Of a stretch of DNA of 64,000 bases, positions 57,860 through 64,000 are shown one piece after another. Location: positions 40,403,950-40,467,949 of the forward strand of contig OX465579.1 in the NCBI GenBank assembly GCA_950022655.1, written 5' to 3'. A model generated the notes under the pieces. It ran no database searches. It saw nothing but the letters and a program-made list of their open reading frames with translations, and was not told the origin of the DNA. The stretch comes from Alentia gelatinosa (lineage: Eukaryota > Annelida > Polychaeta > Phyllodocida > Polynoidae). Both the position numbers and the translations under genes were made by a program. Positions within the stretch are counted from its first letter, which is position 1; each line of letters opens with the position of its first letter.

Positions 57860-60800
57860 ATGCCCTCCCAAATGGATCAAAGGCAATTTAATATCAGCCA
57901 TTTGACCCCAGCTCCATTCTGCCTCTTGATGATAGTGATAAGTGGCGGTTGTCTAATGAAGTGTCAATGATGATTCCATCATCATGTTGACAACCGATGA
58001 TCTGCATTTACATCAGCTAATCCCCCAATTATTCATGTATATAGCTTTGAGTGTTGTATGACATAAGCTAAGTAGTTGTATAGCTCTGTCACACAAAATG
58101 TTTCTTTTTCATTGTCTTTCATATCAAAGCAAAGGCTCTCCGTTATCGGCCACCTATGACCTATAGAGAAGACCGGGGAGATTGGCACAGTACGAATATG
58201 CTGAATCAGCTTTTACAGACAATCAGGTCCTGCTTTTCTTTCCTTCTTTCTTTTAAGGAAATACATCCCTGACTGTCAATATGAGCGCTGGATTTTCCAG
58301 AGGTCGCTCTCAATATAGCGTGGGTGTAAGGCGGGCTGATTAATGCATGCCGCCACCGTTGGCGGCGCTCAAGGCACCCACCGCCGGACCCGTGATTCTG
58401 GTTGAGATGACGGGCCCTGTTCCTAAAATGAATATTAAGATTTCTTCCTAATGGGATTCGAACTTAGCAATGCATTCCGGCTGTGAATGCCTCTTCTATT
58501 CGGAATATAAGTGGTTGACCTATTAAGAAAAAAACCCTAAAATACGATTCGACACTATTTGCCTCAATTGCAAACACTGCAGATGTGACGTTGGGTATAT
58601 CTGATAAATAAGTCAAATTCTGCGTCTTACCCTATCACACCACTTATCATACAGTTCCTTACCGAGATACAGATGATTCCTGGACCTATCAGAGGAAGAA
58701 CGATGTATAATCATTGACCGCAATAAAAACTATACAAGAGGCTATACATATTGCAATATATAATGTCTTCATACTTTCTTTAATGACGAATATTTTAGGA
58801 ATAGGTCCAAGTCTATGTGCAGCATGCACTGCCTGGCGTGGCGGTGGCCAGCCCGCCGAGGCACGCCGCCCAGTGACGGACGTCTACTGACGGCATACGC
58901 CCCACAGCTGGGCCAGCAAAGCCTCCTCGCCTAACAAGACACGCACGGTCTTTTATCCAACTAGAAGGGGCTTTAAACCCTGGAGGACACTGCCGGTAAG
59001 CGATCATAAAAAAGATTCCCGGGTGGATCCTTGGTCGTATCGCTCAAAACCTGTTTGAATGAGCGTCATCAGAGCTAGTCTCTGAGAGTTATGTCCTGAG
59101 TTCCAGACACTGTACTGTATGCTGTATATCAAGGGACGGTTCAGAATAAGAGAATATTCCCCCGCTCCGACTACTCCGCATAATATATACACTTTCCTCA
59201 ATATTTTTGCCAGACTGGTTTTAGGAAACGACTCCAGCGCAGACCAGTGTGCACCAATCTTCCCAGACAAATCCAGATAAAATCTACTGCCTGTCACATC
59301 GTCCTATAACCTTCGCCTCCAGTATGATAGGACTCCCACTGGACAGACTGCACTTTCCAACAAGATATATGCTATATATAGAGAACATTTTCCAATCTAA
59401 TCGTACATGTTCCCGCTAACCGTATTTGTACTCTGTTGTGAGGTCCTCTGATTGTATATTTTCATCTGGCAAAGTGTGATGTCCGGTATATGAACGAAAT
59501 GTACATTTAGAAAAAGGATCAGCCATAATTGTGTAGGAGTAGCTACTTGCAACCCACTCATATATGCAGGACTGTGTATGCCCCAACTGCAGCGTCTGTA
59601 GATAGTTTAGTCTAAGACAATGATCTCTGACACCTCTTACTGTAGACCTTAATGTGCAATATAAGGTACACCAGGTAACGCCCAAAGGGTATGGACACTG
59701 GCTGGAACCAGGTCGCCACCTTTTGCTGTATATTGAAGGCACCTCTTGTCATTCTTCTTAGCATGGCTTTGCCAGCTGATATCAAGATATATCACCTTTT
59801 CTCTCAGCTGGGCATTGCCAAGAATACTAATCTCTTGACATGTACAACAAGTAGGTTTGTCTCACTAAAGTGGCAGGACGGGTTGAATACAGCACTAGCA
59901 TTATGAAGCTAATGATCCGATAGGTACATTGACAATCTCTTATCATAGAATTAGGTATTGGCATCAACGAACCATGATTACAAGAGGAATGTCAGTTTCA
60001 TTTGGGTTTACATGTTGTATAAGTCACCTTAGGTTTTGAGATGACGAAAGTTAAGGTAATAGCTATTTAATACCGACGTTCCTACCATAGCCACAGGAAA
60101 TACTGATATTCAAAGCCCTAACTTGAACATTATCGGATTTCCACAATTGTATCACCTTCAAATTATTACCCTTGCTTTCAATAACTTTGAAAATTAGTTA
60201 AGCAATCATTTAATTAGAGTAGATTGCATTATAAACGCGGATCAGCTAAAGTAAAACATTGATTATACTTAAAGCCATTAATTCTTTCTTTTCAAGGTTA
60301 CGATTCGTAACTGGAATTTCGGAATGCACATCATGTTAAGTCATATTATACCTCAGAACTGTCAATAAAATGCTTATTGGTTTCTCCTTGTAAGCTGTCT
60401 CGGACATAATGCCTTCATATTACTGTCTACGAGATTAAGAACTACCATCAGGCTTTAAACAGCTAAGCTATAACTGGGATGGCAGTCTTTGTCCCTGTGA
60501 GCTGCACCGCTCAGACCGCGCTTGTCATACGCACGTTGGTAACTTTTTGTCACTACGGCCTTCGACAGTGACACTCGCACTCACAGAACGATACTCAAAA
60601 TGTCAATGTCGTTAGAGAGTTAAAGAAATCATAGGCAGTGTAGACTGGTTCGTTGCTGCCGGGAATATCATAGTGATTTAGATCTGTGTGTGTGGCCCGC
60701 CGGCAAAACAATGGTGGCGTCACTATGAAGCAAAAGACAACTTCATTTATACGGAAATACAAACAGAAATCCAAGTCAAATACAATTCTTCTGGGATTTC

Positions 60801-61575
60801 CCTTAAGTAATATCCAACTATTCATATACCTTGAAAACAAGCACAACGTCGTGAAAGGATGTCTACTAGAATTAGTTCCTGCCACAGAGGATTTATTTCC
60901 AGTCAATTTAGCAGCTTACGGAAACAGTGGCAATGTAAAATGGATGATGTAAAACATGCAGAGCGTGCGGGTAATTCTCCTGTGTGGTGATGAACTGAGT
61001 AGAAAGCTCAGTATTGTCTTAGTTTTCAGTTTCCAAAATTACTCATGAGATTTCTGTCTCAAATCAAAATGTCTCCTTTCAGCAGTGAATACTTGCTCCG
61101 TATACTAATGTTCTTCTGCAACTGAAATCGATAGATATAATATGGTTTAAGGTCATTAACCCCTCCCCCCGTCAGCAATGGAAATGTGAGTTACGGAAGA
61201 GCTGATATTCCTGTATACCTATGGCTGTACATTTACATACCGCTGTTGGGCGTGTAATAACTTTTATTTTCTTACCTAGGTTGAGGTTTCCTTAACTAGG
61301 CTGAAGTTTGTCAACCTAGGTTGACCAAACGTGACCAGAAACTACGATGTAATTGGACAAACATAGCATATTGATGCGGCATTATGGCGTCGCCATGACG
61401 TTGTCGCATAGCAGCATGCATAGCAACACGCATAGTTGCTATGAAACTGGAGGGAACTCAGCAGGACAAAAACATAAGCGCTGGAGGTGCTCAATAAGGT
61501 TGACTTGGCTTCTCATGTAATCTGCAGTAAGCAAATCTCTGATTTCATCGATGTTTGAAGGTATATAAAAATAGG
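57860..61575. other. No supported gene
   Basis: A small hairpin with GGTTGTC/GACAACC arms lies at about 57.94-58.0 kb. A tRNA B-box-like AGTTCGAATCC is on the minus strand near 58.45 kb. The frame at 60686-60952 (plus) is protein-like but unsupported. Confidence 0.4.
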
Positions 61576-61581
61576 GAAACC

Positions 61582-61682
61582 AGTCCCTGGAGAGAGTCAA
61601 AACTATTCGGCAAGGGTTGGAATAATTACTAAGTAATTATTCGGACCCTTACCTAGTAACTTTGACTTTTTATACAGGGACA
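61582..61682. repeat. Imperfect palindrome, about 100 bp
   Basis: The core 61612-61650 is nearly self-complementary (AATAATTACT/AGTAATTATT within AAGGGT...ACCCTT). Weaker pairing extends to GTCCCTG/CAGGGAC at the outer ends. A MITE-like fold-back. Confidence 0.75.
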
Positions 61683-61689
61683 TAATTTT

Positions 61690-64000
61690 CCTCTATTCTT
61701 ACATTTCTGGAAGATGTTTCTGGGAAGCAGCTCCTGTGGGCGACCCCAGAACTGTATGACAAAGAAATAGAGGCAGTTGAGTGTGTAGGAATGGATGAGG
61801 CCGCAATAAATAGAACCAGTATTGTGAAGCACACAGCCAGGTGCTCCGCGAAAAGGAACTGCCATGGGAACAGGAGTGACCAGCACTACGCGTGCACTCT
61901 CTTAACCCACATGCAAAAGAACCCCTTCTACGCGTGCGTCACTTAGCAGCTGCCGATGACGTCATTTCCAGGTGAAGTATAGGTTTAGAAGAAAGTCCCA
62001 CATTACTAACGCCATTCTACTACTCTCATTAGCACCATTTCTTTTCAACATCCAAAAACCTTTGGCTCCAGTTGCCTCTTCCTAACGCAAAATCTTTCAA
62101 TACATGTGTGTGCGTCAGTCGTTGGATTTTCTTGTAATATTGATCGTGGAAAGGGAGTGGTCGGGGTGGCAGAGGATGTCGGGGTGGAATACCGGAGATT
62201 GTGCGGGGGTGGGTGGGTGTAGGAGGGGCAGGTGAGGGGCACGGTGACGCGTGGTGAGCGGATCTTCTCCGTTGACGTAGGTTCCAAAGCAAAATAGATA
62301 TTTTTATTATCCAGGTTCGTGCAGGCCGGAGGATAGGCAGAGGGGCAGGCAGACCGCATGACAGGCGAGTGGGCTGCTGTATGGGCGAGCGAGTGGGTGG
62401 TCGGAAGGATAGCGAATGTTCGTCACCGAATGCAACGTCAGTCTTGTCACAGCCACAGTCATAGACAAAGGCCCTGACCATTTGCTATGTTCATCCGCGA
62501 ACATGATTAATTCAATCCATGGGCTTCCAAGGTTGGTCTAGTGATACAGCCATGCTCTGTCGCTAGGGTAAGAGACATCGCCTTGCTCAGATGCTAGGTT
62601 AAATATACATCTATTCTCCCAAGTAAACCATCTACTAAACCTGTGACCAGAGGTACGACTATGATCTGATATGATGTCTAGAGGCACAACCATGATGGTA
62701 GGCTATCTCTTGATACAATCATGATCGGCGATTGTGTCTAGAGGTACGATCATGGTCTGTGGCCAGGCCGGATAATTTCAGTCGACTGTATTCAGAGTTA
62801 CTTTTGATAAATTGATTGACCGAATGTAATTGGAATTCACCCATAGGAAATTGTATGCATCAATAATAGTTGAGACAATCTAGCTTAAATTCAAGGTTAC
62901 CTCTCCAGGTAATATGACTTTCAGTTAGGGAATAAAATCGTAGAATGTATAACCCTTTCAGGGAGGAATGCGTTCAATGCTATCTACAATAACTGACGAA
63001 CCCCAGCAGGCAGGTGATTGGCGAAAACACATATCTTAACTCACTCTCAGGTGAATCATTTGTCGTTTGTAACCTACATTTTTCAAGGCGGCGCACTGAG
63101 GGAGTAGGGGTGTATGCCCACTTACGTTTTAGGGCACTGAGTGCCGCCCTGCCAGCTGGTCATACCTCATCAGTCGCAACAGTCTCTACAGCAACATCTC
63201 GATACATTCAATCTGAGATGAAACATGGACTTTAATGTTCCCTATTATTGCTAACACGTGGATCAAACGTTACCTGAACAATATCGATGGCTGTGAATGA
63301 TGTTTACTATAGGTCAGACGGAAATCAGAAGAGTCGAATACTGTGTACCGTATTTTCTGAAGAGTCGGTGCGTAGTAATATCCGAGCGAATGCGAGTATA
63401 TTGCGTAAAGTCAAATGTCCAAAATCAGTTTATATTGGATTCATCATTCAGCTTGTGCAAATTGAAATTAAAGCCTATAGACATCAACAATTGTTCCAAA
63501 TTAATCCCGAGAATAAGATGTCGATGTATTATACCTATAAGACATCAACACGCAAATTCTTCTCGATCAGACCTCCTTCTTTTCTAACCTTGCAAATGAT
63601 GACAGAAAACGGGATTCAGATCTATAATCGCCTTTGTTTCACCGACGAATCGGTAGAAGGAACTTCTAAATCTGACTGGGGGATAGGTAGCATTCCTTAT
63701 ATGTTACAGAATACTTGTATCAGGTAGAATAATAAAGGGATCCATTATTTAACGAAGAACTTTGTCCTAGCTACCACGAGGAGCAGCTCTCTGTAGTTAC
63801 ACCGAGTCGCTCACAGCAACTTCGCCATGCTGTCGTTCGACCGATCACAAACGCGTTTGGCCCGGAGCGATTTGTCGATAGGGATCATCAATATACTTCT
63901 ACTCACTCTAGCCAACTGGGCTAAATATACCGACCATCGTCCGTATCGATTACTGTTTCATGTCTCCCTAACTCGCCTCAATATGTTCGAGACATTCGTG
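61690..64000. other. No supported gene
   Basis: Frames of 150 codons (62029-62481, minus, G/C-skewed and Pro-rich) and 146 codons (63287-63727, plus) lack motifs, repeats or splice signals and are within chance for a window of this size. Confidence 0.4.

Noticed and set aside
58430..58520. tRNA gene or tRNA-derived SINE on the minus strand
   Set aside because: A B-box-like AGTTCGAATCC and a 6-bp anticodon-like stem exist, but the T-stem does not pair and no A box is clear.
62029..62481. 150-codon Pro-rich minus-strand frame
   Set aside because: Arises from a GT/GG-rich plus-strand tract; overlapping frames are similarly open and no domain is seen.
63287..63727. 146-codon plus-strand frame
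   Set aside because: Longest isolated frame without motifs; about one such frame is expected by chance in a window this size and composition.

Overview
The window looks like nuclear DNA of a metazoan. A marine invertebrate seems most likely, but the sequence alone does not fix the phylum. It is AT-rich with long (TA)n microsatellites, many fold-back repeats, scattered decayed retroelements and only short candidate exons with GT/AG splice sites. There is no operon structure, no ribosome binding site pattern and no bacterial gene.

The one complete, clearly coding unit is a tyrosine-recombinase (YR) retrotransposon of the Ngaro type at 48999-53751. It has split direct repeats in the order A1 - ORFs - B1 - A2 - B2. 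The A copies are identical over 202 bp up to a T-run of different length, and the B copies are identical over 63 bp. Between them lie a Gag-like ORF with a CCCH finger and zinc knuckle, a reverse transcriptase/RNase H ORF and an overlapping tyrosine recombinase ORF. All catalytic residues I looked for are present. The Gag-like and RT ORFs share one frame and are separated only by a TGA codon. The internal B1/A2 junction equals the two element ends joined, and the element sits in a (TA)n tract sharing an AT dinucleotide with that junction. It therefore appears recent and possibly still mobile.

Older mobile DNA, left to right: a shattered, unidentified coding region at 157-1178; a 5'-truncated non-LTR retrotransposon on the minus strand at 10.93-12.81 kb with a nonsense codon in its YADD box; a second non-LTR C-terminal remnant at 38.05-38.29 kb; and a probable Penelope-like remnant at 38.97-39.45 kb, with a GIY-YIG-type C-terminus followed by a hammerhead-ribozyme-like core on the same strand. 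A 435-bp TIR element with a TA duplication lies at 36066-36500. Fold-back elements occur at about 20.35, 27.03, 28.87, 35.02, 43.40 and 61.58 kb. A short repeat family ending in (TA)n is present twice at 55-56 kb, one copy flanked by a 33-bp direct repeat.

Host genes are visible only as unlinked candidate exons or promoter-like patches: minus strand 14425-14693, 15034-15202 and 54572-54819; plus strand 27911-28070, 29171-29280 and 57735-57848; possible first exons near 19.9, 35.3 and 38.55 kb. None could be assigned to a named gene. The remaining tens of kilobases look like intron or intergenic sequence.
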